From positions 5,146,001 through 5,210,000 of the forward strand of contig NC_067203.1 of assembly GCF_026262505.1 (NCBI RefSeq): 64,000 bases of DNA. The letters are read 5' to 3'. The position numbers were made by a program, and so were the translations under genes. This document shows, one piece after another, positions 1 through 9,621 of this stretch. Every line of letters begins with the position of its first letter. Position 1 is the stretch's first letter. This stretch comes from Trichomonas vaginalis G3. Its lineage: Eukaryota; Parabasalia; Trichomonadida; Trichomonadidae. The notes beneath the pieces are model-generated. The model worked only from the letters and a program-made list of their open reading frames with translations. It did not search any database and was not told the origin of the DNA.

Positions 1-184
1 GTTGTATTACAGGAGCTTGTTCTTCTGGTTCAGGGTCTTTAGGTATAATACCAACAAACTGACCTACTCTTTTACCAATATTTTTGACACTGTTCCATAC
101 TCCTCTTCCGACAGATTTTATTCCATTCCATATACCTCTTCCAACATTTCGAAAGAAGTTTCCTATCTTACTGAAGAAACCCAT
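1..184 (-). CDS. Amphipathic, probably membrane-active small Maverick protein (partial)
   Basis: The N-terminal ~61 residues of the protein described at 59570 are encoded here, running off the window. It starts MGFFSKIGNFFRNVGRG, a run of aromatic/aliphatic residues alternating with Gly, Lys and Arg that would form a basic amphipathic helix. It follows the 120-residue gene by about 18 bp in the same direction. By analogy with adenovirus protein VI, a membrane-disrupting minor capsid role is possible; that is inference. Confidence 0.6.
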   Translation of the reverse strand, partial: MGFFSKIGNFFRNVGRGIWNGIKSVGRGVWNSVKNIGKRVGQFVGIIPKDPEPEEQAPVIQ

Positions 185-202
185 TTTACTATATGTAAAA
201 AT

Positions 203-565
203 CTAATGTCCGCCTAGTCTCTTACGTTTCCTGTTGAGTTCCATAGCATTCTTTAACTGGAGCTCATACATTCTGTTTCTCCTCTGGTAGAAAACATATT
301 CTGGGTCAACTCCTGTGTTCGCGTCATCTGCATAAAGTTGTTTATATCCCACTTCAGGGTTTGTATAAAACTCTTTCCATCTCATATTTGCATACCATGG
401 TGGCAAACCTAACGCAGCGTCATTTGACATGGCAGTTTGCATTTGTACATCTGTTGGCACTTGACCATAGTTTGCCATTGCAGTTTGTATTCTAACTTCA
501 TTTGGAATATTCTCTGGGTTTGGTTGTCCAGGTTGCTGTGCATTCGCTAAGTTCTGTGCGTCCAT
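203..565 (-). CDS. Maverick protein of unknown function, 120 aa
   Basis: I do not recognise a domain. The N-terminal half is rich in Gln, Asn and Pro and contains two similar short segments, IQTAMANYGQ and MQTAMSNDAA. The C-terminus is strongly basic (NRKRKRLGG). The start is preceded by ATTTTTATCTAATATTAA, the T-rich box seen before many genes of these elements. An identical-length copy lies at 59189. Its place between a membrane protein and an amphipathic peptide, and its basic tail, suggest a small virion or packaging-associated protein, but nothing shows this directly. Confidence 0.7.
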   Translation of the reverse strand: MDAQNLANAQQPGQPNPENIPNEVRIQTAMANYGQVPTDVQMQTAMSNDAALGLPPWYANMRWKEFYTNPEVGYKQLYADDANTGVDPEYVFYQRRNRMYELQLKNAMELNRKRKRLGGH

Positions 566-588
566 TTAATATTAGATAAAAATATCTC

Positions 589-720
589 TTACGAGTACAT
601 ATGCTGAACATTTGCAGGCATTGGTTCATCTTCATATTCTCTGTACTTTTCTGCCACGTCAAATAAATAAATGACACAATGGAAAAAACCTAAAACAAGT
701 AGTCCTATTTCAAACCACAT
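589..720 (-). CDS. Small single-span membrane protein, 43 aa
   Basis: This short frame begins MWFEIGLLVLGFFHCVIYLF, a likely N-terminal membrane segment, followed by an acidic, tyrosine-rich tail ending QHMYS. Its ATG overlaps the last codons of the methyltransferase gene in another frame, so the two would be co-transcribed. The same frame with one residue different occurs at 59034 in element D. Conservation of a 43-codon frame in both copies is the main support. Function unknown. Confidence 0.55.
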   Translation of the reverse strand: MWFEIGLLVLGFFHCVIYLFDVAEKYREYEDEPMPANVQHMYS

Positions 721-1523
721 TTACTTACTAATAAAATTTCTTTATTGTGACACTTTCTCCGGTTTATAGGACCTCTCTCATATTCTATCTTGTCATATAT
801 AAACTCATAGTCATGTATGTCCTCTAACCATCTCATAACGGTTTCCAAACCACTTTTATCGGATGTAAAGTAAAAGCATGGATGGTTATGTATAACGTCT
901 AAAGTTTCTAAAGAGTCTCTCAAAGTCCAGTCTACTTGGTATTGAAAATCCCATGTGTTATAGAACGGCGGGTCCACTATAAAGAAAACATTTTCCTTGT
1001 CTTTATATTTTTCATACAACTCTGTCCAATGACATCTCACAAACTCTATACCCTCAATATATTTTTCTATGTCCTCTTTGAAAACATTTGTATAGTTAAG
1101 ATATAAAACTTTTGACATAAGTGTTTCAATGTCATGAACTCTTATAGCACCACTATATAATAGTCTAGCAGATATACTATCCCAGTCTATATATTCTGCT
1201 TTTTTCAAAACCTCTCTCACAATATTTTTCTTATCTAATGGTATACGTTCCATCTTACCTATAGGTATCTTTTCTTTTAACTCTTTCAATATATTATTTG
1301 TGTCTGGAATATGTTTGAGACGGTCCATATAGTTGTCGAAGTCATTGCATATAATCTTTGAGTCAGGAAATACGGTATGACATAAATGGGATATATAGAA
1401 ACTTCCGCCGAACAAATCTACAAATGTTAGACCATTCGGTAGTTTCTTAAGTTCTCTCAATATAATATCTTTACATCTACTCTTATTTCCAAAGAACGGT
1501 AACAGCGGTTTTGTAAAATTCAT
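705..1523 (-). CDS. DNA N6-adenine methyltransferase, Dam/D12 class (Maverick-borne)
   Basis: A 272-residue protein of normal length for the D12 class of adenine-specific DNA methyltransferases. Near the N-terminus it has the PFFGNK version of the AdoMet-binding motif, then VDLFGGSFY. Around residue 170-185 it has FFIVDPPFYNTWDF, the catalytic DPPY-type motif with Phe in the last place. It would methylate adenine in DNA using S-adenosylmethionine, perhaps marking element DNA or blocking nucleases. It is the outermost gene of the element, about 245 bp from the terminus. A second copy is at 58233. Confidence 0.85.
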   Translation of the reverse strand: MNFTKPLLPFFGNKSRCKDIILRELKKLPNGLTFVDLFGGSFYISHLCHTVFPDSKIICNDFDNYMDRLKHIPDTNNILKELKEKIPIGKMERIPLDKKNIVREVLKKAEYIDWDSISARLLYSGAIRVHDIETLMSKVLYLNYTNVFKEDIEKYIEGIEFVRCHWTELYEKYKDKENVFFIVDPPFYNTWDFQYQVDWTLRDSLETLDVIHNHPCFYFTSDKSGLETVMRWLEDIHDYEFIYDKIEYERGPINRRKCHNKEILLVSKCGLK

Positions 1524-1769
1524 TTATATATAATAATAAAACTGTTTTTACCCGAAAAGTGATAGAAAAGTGACAAAACATGAAAACATATATAATTTGT
1601 GAAAAGTGACACAAAAGTGACATTTTAAAAAGTGACACCATTAATATGATGTAAATAACAACGGTTTTGGTTTTGTCACCGGCTGGTCGGCTGGGGTTCG
1701 GTCCTCCTCTTGGGTCTTGGGCAAAATTTCTTATGGGCTAGAGGGCGCAACGCGCCTGGAAGCCCCACT
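1524..1769. repeat. Maverick terminal region with AAAAGTGACA iterons and a hairpin
   Basis: The ~245 bp between the methyltransferase start and the element end holds several copies of AAAAGTGACA or AAAAGTGATA (1555-1640), then a GC-rich segment with the hairpin AGGGCGCAACGCGCCT at 1742-1757, and ends AGCCCCACT. Element D has a matching arrangement (58003-58232). Repeats of this kind at a terminus could be integrase or replication-protein binding sites; that is inference. The other terminus is outside the window, so the inverted repeat length and target duplication cannot be read. Confidence 0.55.
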
Positions 1770-1844
1770 TACCTGACCTGAGTTCTATTGTTAAATAGCT
1801 AAAATATCACAAACTGATTAAAGCACTAAACTTTCAATGATTTT

Positions 1845-2890
1845 AAGGGTGCGCCCGGGAGGATCATGTAAACTTTAGAATTAAGAACCTTAATTTTTAA
1901 GCAATAACTTGGTACCTAAATAGGTAGGAAAACTCTAAAAATATCAAAAAATACAACTTGGCTCCATAATAATTCTGTCATGGTGGCTGTTTGTATCCCC
2001 TAGTATTTTCCTCTTGAATCTCTTTTTCTGTCGAAATTAAATTCAAATCTCAGAAGTAGAAGTGAATAATCGACTTATTACTGCTATTATACGAATAAAT
2101 AAATTCATTATATTATTTTTATTTACATAATATCTGTTTGAAGTCCATAATTCTATAAATTTTTCTTCAAAAACATTACAATCTTGATAGTTTTGGTACT
2201 GTTTAATAGGTTTTTGGCACCTTATTTAGTATTTACTACGTATAGAGTCGATCTGAACTTAATTTTCGGAAATTTAAAATATTTATTATAAGTAAAATCT
2301 GATTTGAAATTTATGTTTAACTACTCATATCTTGCATTATCCTGAGTAGCTTTTGTAAAAATTCATCAAAAAAGATTTTAACGTGCTTTAATTTTTATTT
2401 TTTTAAAATAATGCATATTATTATATAACTAGTATATTTACAAATTTTAGTGCTTTCAAAAATTTCATTCTCCCCCTCTCAAATAAACGTACATCCGGGT
2501 GGCCTGTTTTTTGCAAAAAATAAAATTTCATTTTTTATGCTTAAAAAGTCAGAATTTTTATTTTCTTCTGGGATATATGATGGCTATATCAGATGCCCAT
2601 TCTTTTTGATACTCAACATTAAACATAAAACTTAGCCGTTAGGGCTCTTCTGAAAATATTTTTTTTTCGAAAAATTTTCGAAAAAAATCAAAAAATTTAA
2701 AAATCCCCGAATCTGCAGGGATTTTAAAAAATTCTTTTTAGTAAAACTTAAGGATATTGTATCAGATATATTGGTATGGGCAAATTCAATTTTAATCCAA
2801 TATTCATCGAGATATTAAGTTAACGAAGCTTTCAAAATTGAGAGGGTAATCCTCCTCCTCTCAAATAAACGTACATGCGGGTGCACCCTT
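1845..2890 (-). mobile_element. Non-autonomous DNA transposon, 1.05 kb, AAGGGTGCACCC ends (copy 1)
   Basis: The segment starts AAGGGTGCGCCC and ends GGGTGCACCCTT, and is flanked by TTAA-like sequence. It is a reverse-complement copy of 4730-5771 along its whole length. An internal copy of the terminal motif (AAATAAACGTACATCCGGGT near 2480-2505) repeats the end sequence AAATAAACGTACATGCGGGT at 2862-2881, so the element is itself built from nested end repeats. No coding frame of note is present. It is a large MITE-like element mobilised by an unknown transposase. Confidence 0.75.
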
Positions 2891-3429
2891 AAAAATCTTT
2901 GATATTGAAATAAAGTAAATCAAATGCATATAACATTTCAGCAGAGTGATCTTGTAACAGTAGATCTTGCTCGAAATATCTTGTAAATCTAAGATCCTTT
3001 GATAAACAATCAATTTCTTGCAAAATTCATAATTTCGCTACGAGAAATAGGTAAATTTTATTGTCACAAATAAATAGATAAGTCTGAAAGCATGAAATAT
3101 AATTTACGATGAAGGAATTGATCGTAAACTAATATTTGTTGTTGCGGAATGCACAAACGAATAAGGAATATATACAAATTGAATATTACGGAATATATCC
3201 CTCATAAAAACATATCGTTTTTGATATGATTAAGAAATTTTGAACATAAAACGAGTTTCGCTCTGAAACTTGATAAATTAGACGCAAATTAGTGATCTGA
3301 AACTATTAATAAAAGCATAAAACACAGGAAAAAAAATCTTAAATAAAAATACGCAATCTGTTCACTTTAAAAAGGTAAGTTATGTTACTAGATAGTAGCG
3401 AAGCAGAGAAGTTGTCCACTTTAATTGAT
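2891..3429. other. AT-rich spacer
   Basis: About 540 bp of AT-rich DNA between the first MITE-like element and the stop codon of the SH3b/cysteine peptidase gene. I see no coding frame, RNA gene or clear repeat in it. Confidence 0.5.
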
Positions 3430-4314
3430 TTAGTAACCGTAGAAGCGCTTAGAAACGTGATCGTTGTAAGCGACGGAGCCTACGTAAGCTGGATCGTATT
3501 CGATACCACCAGCCTTGTTGCCGACGACAAAGTGCATTGATGTTCTGGCATTCTGGCATTGGAGAATTTCCTTCTCATTGCCAGCAGCACCTGCACCACG
3601 GCCACCATAACGGTATGTTCTGGCACCTGTGAGTGGCTTGATGGCTTCCCAGCTGAGAATGTAGCAATCGCTTCTCATCCAGCCATTAGCAATGGCTCTG
3701 TTGTAGTTAGCGTTGCATCCGTCGATGCTGTTGACGCCACCGAGCCAGCAGAGTGACATGAAACCGCAGCCCCATCGTCTGATGTTGGCATTGAATCTTG
3801 GATCGCCTTGGCGGATAACTTGACCGGATGGTCCTGGAGCTGGGCCTGGAGCTGGTCCGGAAACTAAGTTGATGTAGTCTGCGCAAACCCAACCCTGGTC
3901 AATCTTGAACCAGTTGCTGGAAATTCCCTTGATCTTGATGCCGGCGCCATTGCCGAGGCCACCAACACGACCGTAGTTTGTGCCTGGACCAGCACGGATG
4001 TTGACACCGATGTTAGAATTGACTTGACCATTAACGATTAAGTAATCAGCAGAGCAATATCCTGTTCTGCCGTTGAAATTGACTTGCCACCAGTTGTTTG
4101 AGTATCCTGTAACTGATAATGTAGAGCCATCAGCTGCGGGGCCAATAACTGGGTTGTTTGTACCTGGTCCGCTTCTGATGTTAAGTCCGACGCCGCCTGC
4201 AGAGACGACACCTGTGCCAGCGCCATTAGCTTCAGCATAATGATATGGAGAATGAATCATGTGATGTCTGTAGGAGCGCCTAGAGACAGCACAGCCCAAA
4301 AGAAGAGCAAACAT
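3430..4314 (-). CDS. Secreted SH3b-domain protein with papain-like cysteine peptidase/amidase domain
   Basis: 294 residues. After a short hydrophobic start (MFALLLGCAVS, a weak signal peptide) there are two bacterial-type SH3 domains: about residues 32-92 (GLNIRSGPGTN, WWQVNFNGRTGYCSADYL) and 93-150 (GVNIRAGPGTN, GWVCADYI). A Gly/Pro/Ala linker (GPAPGPAPGPSG) leads to a C-terminal domain with a candidate catalytic Cys in RRWGCGFMSL, His in SMHFVVG and Asp in IEYDPAYVG. Such proteins bind and cut peptidoglycan; T. vaginalis is known to have NlpC/P60 enzymes of bacterial origin. The catalytic motifs here look more like the C39-like fold than classical NlpC/P60. GC content is far above its surroundings, suggesting transfer or strong expression bias. 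It is flanked by two inverted transposon copies. Confidence 0.8.
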   Translation of the reverse strand: MFALLLGCAVSRRSYRHHMIHSPYHYAEANGAGTGVVSAGGVGLNIRSGPGTNNPVIGPAADGSTLSVTGYSNNWWQVNFNGRTGYCSADYLIVNGQVNSNIGVNIRAGPGTNYGRVGGLGNGAGIKIKGISSNWFKIDQGWVCADYINLVSGPAPGPAPGPSGQVIRQGDPRFNANIRRWGCGFMSLCWLGGVNSIDGCNANYNRAIANGWMRSDCYILSWEAIKPLTGARTYRYGGRGAGAAGNEKEILQCQNARTSMHFVVGNKAGGIEYDPAYVGSVAYNDHVSKRFYGY

Positions 4315-4729
4315 TTTTTTGATTCAGATCTGACGTCAAACCGAAATTTGTCAGTAAGATCAAGTGATAGTTTATAATTATATATTGTCATTAATTTATA
4401 CGATGAATTATAGAGATCATTCAATAAAAATTGTGAATAGCGGTTAAAGTAAAATATTACGTATTTAACTCAGAGATTAGATATATGATTTTGAGAATTA
4501 ATAACCGAAATTTTTCTAATTCGATTAATTGATTTGACAATCTGACGATCGAACCGATATTTAATATTATAGATCTATGATGGTTACTTAAGAATTGATA
4601 TATCTGACAAATTCAAATTATATCTGATCAAAACAAAATTTTCCAATCATTCCACAATACGAAATTTTTCATAATCTCATAACGAAAATAAAATTGTAGG
4701 AATTGAAAATTACGGTTTTGCATTTGATT
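4315..4729. other. Upstream region of the SH3b/peptidase gene
   Basis: About 415 bp of AT-rich DNA that must hold the promoter of the leftward gene. I could not identify a convincing trichomonad Inr element next to the start codon, and see no other feature. Confidence 0.4.
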
Positions 4730-5771
4730 AAGGGTGCACCCGTATGTACGTTTATTTGAGAGGAGGAGGATTACCTCTCAATTTTGAGGGATTCGTTAGT
4801 TTATTTTCTCGATGAATATGCAATAAAATTTGATTTTTACCTTATCAATATACTTCATATAATATACACATGTTCATGTAAAAACTTTTTTCCAAAATCC
4901 TCGGGAATTAAGGGATTTTTGAATTTTAAGAATTTTTTTCGAATTTTTTCGAAAAAAAAATATTTTCAGAACAGCCTTAACGGCTAAGATTTAGGAACAA
5001 TGTTAAGTATCAAAAAGAAAGGAGGTCTGATATAGACAACATATATCGTTGAAGGTTGAAAAAATCTCTAATATTTGAGCCCAAAATTTCAAATTTTAAT
5101 TTTTTGAAAAAAGAGGCCACCCGTATGTACGTTTATTTGAGAGGAGGAGGATTATATTTTTGAAAGGGTGAAACATTATGAATATGTTAATTATATAATA
5201 ATATGTATTATTATAAAAAAGAAAAAATAAAGCACGTTAAAATTTTTCTTTCTTGATTTTTTACAAAATCTACTTAGAATTATGCAAAATATGACTAAAT
5301 AATTATAAATTTCAAGTTAAATTTTAATTTTGATAAATAATTTAAATTTCAAAATATCAAGTTCAGTTCGACTATATGTAGTAATTCCTTAATAAAGTGC
5401 CAAAACCCTATTAAAATATATGAACATTTTCAACATTTTAATGTTTTTATTTAAAAATTTGATGGAATATGAGCTTCAAACAATTATTATGTAAATAAAA
5501 ATAATTAAATATATGTATTTATTCGTATTACAACCGTAGTAAGTCGATTCTTCCTTTCTTCTACTGAGTTTTGAATTTGATTTCGAATTGTAAAGAGATT
5601 CAAAGGGAAAATACTAGCGGATAAAAACTACCTCCATGAAAGGGTCATAATGGAGTCAAGTTGTATTTTTTGATATTTTTTGCTTTTCGAGCCTAAATAG
5701 GTAGCCAAGATAATGTCTAAAAATAAGGTTCTAAATTCTGAAGTTTACATGATTCTCTCGTGTGCACCCTT
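4730..5771 (+). mobile_element. Non-autonomous DNA transposon, 1.04 kb, AAGGGTGCACCC ends (copy 2)
   Basis: Inverted partner of 1845-2890. It starts AAGGGTGCACCC and ends GTGCACCCTT, with flanking TTAA-like sequence on each side. The internal copy of the end motif is near 5110-5145 (CCACCCGTATGTACGTTTAT). Small sequence differences from copy 1 show the two inserted or duplicated some time ago. No transposase gene is present. Confidence 0.75.
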
Positions 5772-5857
5772 AAAGATCCGAGTTTTTACAAGACTTCGTG
5801 TAAATATTCTAATTATATATTTGTTAAAATTTTTGTTAAATCAAATTGATGTGTAAT

Positions 5858-7098
5858 AAACAGAAATTCATCAAAAGTGACAGCTCTCAATTTTTTGACA
5901 TTTGTAAATTCTAAATTGAATGAGAAAAATGAAATAATACTAAGCATAATACAATATTCTAGATTTAATTATAATTAGGAAAAGTTAGTTTTGAGAGTAC
6001 TTTTCATAGGCATATAGAATGAAATCTTCTGAAAAATAATATCACATAAACTCATATTATTTTTCTAATATATAACTATTTTATATAAAAATCAAATTCA
6101 ATGATCTTAAAAGCGAAGGATAAACCTCAAAATTTACGAATATAATGAGTGGGAATATAATGCTTATCTATCATAAAACCATATGAAATATCAATTTTTA
6201 CTTTACGCCTAATTTTTGACGACAATTAGCAAAAAATGTTAAATGTTAACACTCAGTCCATTTGAATATGAAAAATAAAATTGACTTTGATTAAATGTTT
6301 TTATTTATCATGCAATTCTTCTTGCGACCAAAGATTTGAATAAAATTTCAAAAAATAAGATAGCTTAAAAAATAATATACGGTAGTGTTTACTAATAGAT
6401 GAATAGTATATAAATTCTATTAAAATGGATTTGATCCAAAAAATATATAAAAATTGATCATAAATAAAATCGTTTTAAATTACTTCTTCATTTAAATTAT
6501 AACAATTATTTTTGGTTTTATATTTTTTTGAATCAAATCCATTTTAATAGAATTTATATACTATTCATCTATTAGTAAACACTACCGTATATTATTTTTT
6601 AAGCTATCTTATTTTTTGAAATTTTATTCAAATCTTTGGTCGCAAGAAGAATTGCATGATAAATAAAACATTTAATCAAAGTCAATTTTATTTTTCATAT
6701 TCAAATGGACTGAGTGTTAACATTTAACATTTTTTGCTAATTGTCGTCAAAAATTAGGCGTAAAGCAAAAATTGATATTTCATATGGTTTTATGATAGAT
6801 AAGCATTTATTCCCACTCATTATATTCGTAAATTTTGAGGTTTATCCTTCGCTTTTAAGATCATTGAATTTGATTTTTATATAAAATAGTTATATATTAG
6901 AAAATAATATGAGTTTATGTGATATTATTTTTCAGAAGATTTTGTGTTCTTCTTCAAAATTTTATTTTTTTTATTAAAAAGAATCTTTACAAAATATACA
7001 TTTACTTTAATTAATATTTAAAAACGTGCTCTATCAAAAGTTCCAAAAATTCAATATTTTAGCTTTTCTGAGGTGTCACTTTTGATGAATTTCTGTTT
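5858..7098. repeat. Fold-back element: 1.24 kb near-perfect palindrome with 25-bp terminal repeats
   Basis: The outer ends are AAACAGAAATTCATCAAAAG (5858 on) and its reverse complement ending at 7098, 25 bp in all. Inside, about 6025-6447 and 6520-6942 are reverse complements with only scattered differences, around a loop of about 72 bp centred on 6484. TA dinucleotides flank the ends. No coding frame is present. This is a fold-back type element; transcribed, it would make a long hairpin RNA. Confidence 0.8.
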
Positions 7099-7110
7099 AC
7101 AACAGATGAT

Positions 7111-7290
7111 TTAACGAAGTATGATCGCCGGTTTTTTCATCATTTGAGAACTCAAATCCGTTTTTATTTTGACATTTGGAGAACAATATCTCATACCATC
7201 AAACTCTTTATAAATTCTATTTTTGTAAACACTGTCATAAACAATATCAAACAAGTTCATTAAGGACTCACCTATGTATTTTAGATGGAA
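7111..7290 (-). pseudogene. Coding remnant of unknown origin
   Basis: A leftward open frame of about 58 codons contains IGESLMNLFDIVYDSVYKNR followed by Ile/Lys-rich sequence and ends shortly before the fold-back element. The composition looks protein-like rather than random AT-rich DNA, and there is an ATG in the frame at 7260. I cannot assign a family. It may be the tail of a gene destroyed by the neighbouring transposons. Confidence 0.3.
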
Positions 7291-7630
7291 AAATAATTAT
7301 TTCAAAAAAATATTTATATTTATAATAAGTTAAATGTACTTATTATATTTGAGAAATCTCCAGAATTAAGATACATGCAAAAAAATCCCAAAATACCTTA
7401 TTTTTTATTTTTTTATTAAATAAACTCGAAGATCTGATTAATTTCTTGACACATTCAGGCATAAAGATCATTTTACAATGTTCTATTCATTTTGCTTTAA
7501 GATTAATAAAAAAAAAAGATATAAAAATCAGAAGATTTGAATTAAATCTTTAATATTATTTCTATAAAGTTTATAAACAATTCATTATCCAAGTAAAAAA
7601 AATGCAATGATAATAAGAAATGGGGTATTA

Positions 7631-7904
7631 TTATTGTCGTCTGGCGGTTTTAGACGACAATGCGAATTTTCAAATAATAGGATTTTTAGCCAGATAAAGA
7701 GCTACTCCATATATCATGCGTGTTTGCATACTATATACATAGATGGAATTGATGTTCTTCCTTTATTTAGGTACCGAAACATGCTTGAAAAATCTATTTT
7801 TTAGACGACAATGATAATTTTGTCACTTTTCCAGACGACAATAATAATTTGTCACCTTTTTAGACGACAATAATAATTTTGTCACTTTTTCCAGACGACA
7901 ATAA
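7631..7904. mobile_element. Small MITE with TTATTGTCGTCTGG ends and sub-terminal repeats
   Basis: The ends TTATTGTCGTCTGG (7631-7644) and CCAGACGACAATAA (7891-7904) are a 14-bp inverted repeat. Next to the right end the unit AGACGACAATAATAATTTTG followed by TCACTTTT is repeated about three times (7803-7900). The ~274-bp size, inverted ends and lack of a gene fit a MITE. Confidence 0.55.
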
Positions 7905-8288
7905 AACATCCTCATAAGAAATTGAATTTGTTATAGACCGAAAATAGATTTTTTCGGTTTTCTCTTCAAATAATTGAAAGAATGATACTATTATAGGTTT
8001 ATTATATTATATAGCATATAATCATGCTATAGCCGAAAATTATAAGTTTTGAGAAGATTGAATATAACACAAATAAATTTGAATGTAAGTTAAATTGCTT
8101 GTTGTTTTTAATAGCTATTTAATGAGAAATACAATATTGCAAAATTCAAATTGAATGATTGAAAGAACAGAAAAAGTCATTCTTTTCAATTTCGAATATG
8201 TTTCATTGTATTTATAATTATATGGCAAATAAGATATTTAAACTTGATTTTTGAAGGAAAATTCACAAAATTGAATAAATTCAAATAA
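7905..8288. other. AT-rich spacer
   Basis: About 380 bp of AT-rich DNA between two transposon remnants. I see no gene, RNA or clear repeat here. Confidence 0.4.
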
Positions 8289-8437
8289 TTTGAGAAAGGG
8301 ACAGACTAGCCCATTGTCACTTTTTAATTTAGCAAATGAACGCTTATGGAGTGGAGTTTTTGGGTAAATCTGATTTGCTTATAAATGAAATAAAATCAAA
8401 AGAAACCATATTGGCATTATATTATGCAAAAATAAAT

Positions 8438-8886
8438 GATCTTACTTAGTACTTTTAAAGTTAATTTCAGAAAAAATTTGACACAATGGTATCCGGCACA
8501 TACAAGTGGTGTACAACCAAAATATAAGTTGGTTTAAACATATATTGCTATATCTCATGATCTTACTTAGTACTTTTAAAGTTAATTTCAGAAAAAATTT
8601 GACACAATGGTATTCCGGCACATACAAGTGGTGTACAACCAAAATATAAGTTGGTTTAAACATATATTGCTATATCTCATGATCTTACTTAGTACTTTTA
8701 AAGTTAATTTCAGAAAAAATTTGACACAATGGTATCCGGCACATACAAGTGGTGTACAACCAAAATATAAGTTGGTTTAAACATATATTGCTATATCTCA
8801 TGATCTTACTTAGTACTTTTAAAGTTAATTTCAGAAAAAATTTGACACAATGGTATCCGGCACATACAAGTGGTTACAACCAAATC
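8438..8886. repeat. Four-copy tandem repeat, ~121-bp period
   Basis: The unit begins GATCTTACTTAGTACTTTTA at 8438, 8559, 8680 and 8802, the last copy being incomplete. Copies differ by only a base or two, so the array expanded recently. It lies inside the 8289-9373 element. The unit is too long, and has no spacers, to be a CRISPR array. Confidence 0.85.
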
Positions 8887-8950
8887 TTCGACTCGATGAA
8901 CTTGTCATCGAGTTATATATTCCAGTGTTGTTCCTTCATTCCTGATTAAG

Positions 8951-9157
8951 TTGCAAATTAAAGGTCTGGATTCAGAGAGAAGTGTTAAAGTTATCAAAAA
9001 AGTCACAAGAGATTTCGAAGAAATGACACAATTTAAAAAAGTTGAATGCATCAGTATGCTTGAAGCTGTTCAGAAAGGTCTGAAAAATGATACACTTGAT
9101 CCCAACATTGTTTACTCAACATTAAAAATATTATTGCAAAGAAAACATTTGATTTAA
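8951..9157 (+). pseudogene. Short coding remnant inside the 8289-9373 element
   Basis: An open frame of about 68 codons with a helical, charged composition (GLDSERSVKVIKKVTRDFEE ... NIVYSTLKILLQRK). It follows the tandem repeat directly and may be the 3' end of a gene captured or once carried by the element. No family recognised. Confidence 0.3.
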
Positions 9158-9621
9158 TAAACATTTAATTTATTATAATTAATTTTTTATTACAGTATAG
9201 TAAAAAATGCTATAAATAAATTATTATATTTTATTAAAATGTGACTTTTAATAGTAAGTGAATAAAATAAATCAGGAATTGGGAAAGAAATAAGGTTAAT
9301 TAAAAATAATGAAAATTACAAGTTTAAGGTTAATGAAAAAGTGACAATGGGCGAGTTTGTCCCCCACTCAAATAATTTCTATTCAAAAAGAAACTAGTTA
9401 TTTGAGTTTAATACTAATTATCTATTCAAACTACAAAGTTTGTAATTTAAAATATTTTGTGAGATCAGATTGAATTAATTCAAGGTTCATTTCCAGTCAC
9501 TTTACTTATTATTTTTTCTTTTTTTCATTTTAATTATAAATTATTTCATAATACGTTTATTTACGTTACCATTTTCTTTATTCTTTTGAATTCCATACTA
9601 GACACTTATAGAATATTTTGA

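Larger units (their letters stand above)
1..1769 (-). mobile_element. Maverick/Polinton element A, terminal part
   Basis: This is one end of a virus-like Maverick element that runs off the left edge. Reading leftward from 1769 it carries a terminal sequence, an adenine methyltransferase, a small membrane protein, a 120-residue protein and the start of an amphipathic peptide gene. The same gene order and nearly the same sequence occur in the opposite direction from 58003. The outer end is AGCCCCACT at 1761-1769, the mirror of AGTGGGGCT at 58003-58011; 5'-AG termini are typical of Polintons. Near-identity with element D suggests a young copy. The part in view looks whole. Confidence 0.85.
8289..9373. 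mobile_element. DNA element with 37-bp terminal inverted repeats
   Basis: The left end (8289-8325) reads TTTGAGAAAGGGACAGACTA then GCCCATTGTCACTTTTT; the right end (9337-9373) is its reverse complement with about five differences. The 1,085-bp interior holds a four-copy 121-bp tandem repeat and a short coding remnant. No transposase is recognisable, so this is a non-autonomous or decayed DNA transposon. Confidence 0.65.

Noticed and set aside
2450-2635. Open frames inside the 1-kb MITE copies (2450-2635, 4784-4987)
   Set aside because: Short AT-rich frames that are not conserved between the two inverted copies.
3559-4238. Other frames inside the SH3b/peptidase gene (3559-3756 +, 3707-3892 -, 4038-4238 -)
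   Set aside because: They arise from the higher GC content of the real gene, have no start context and no recognisable composition.
8438-8886. Tandem repeat considered as CRISPR array or minisatellite-encoded protein
   Set aside because: The repeats are contiguous 121-bp units without spacers, in a eukaryotic context, and the frames through them are not conserved as protein.
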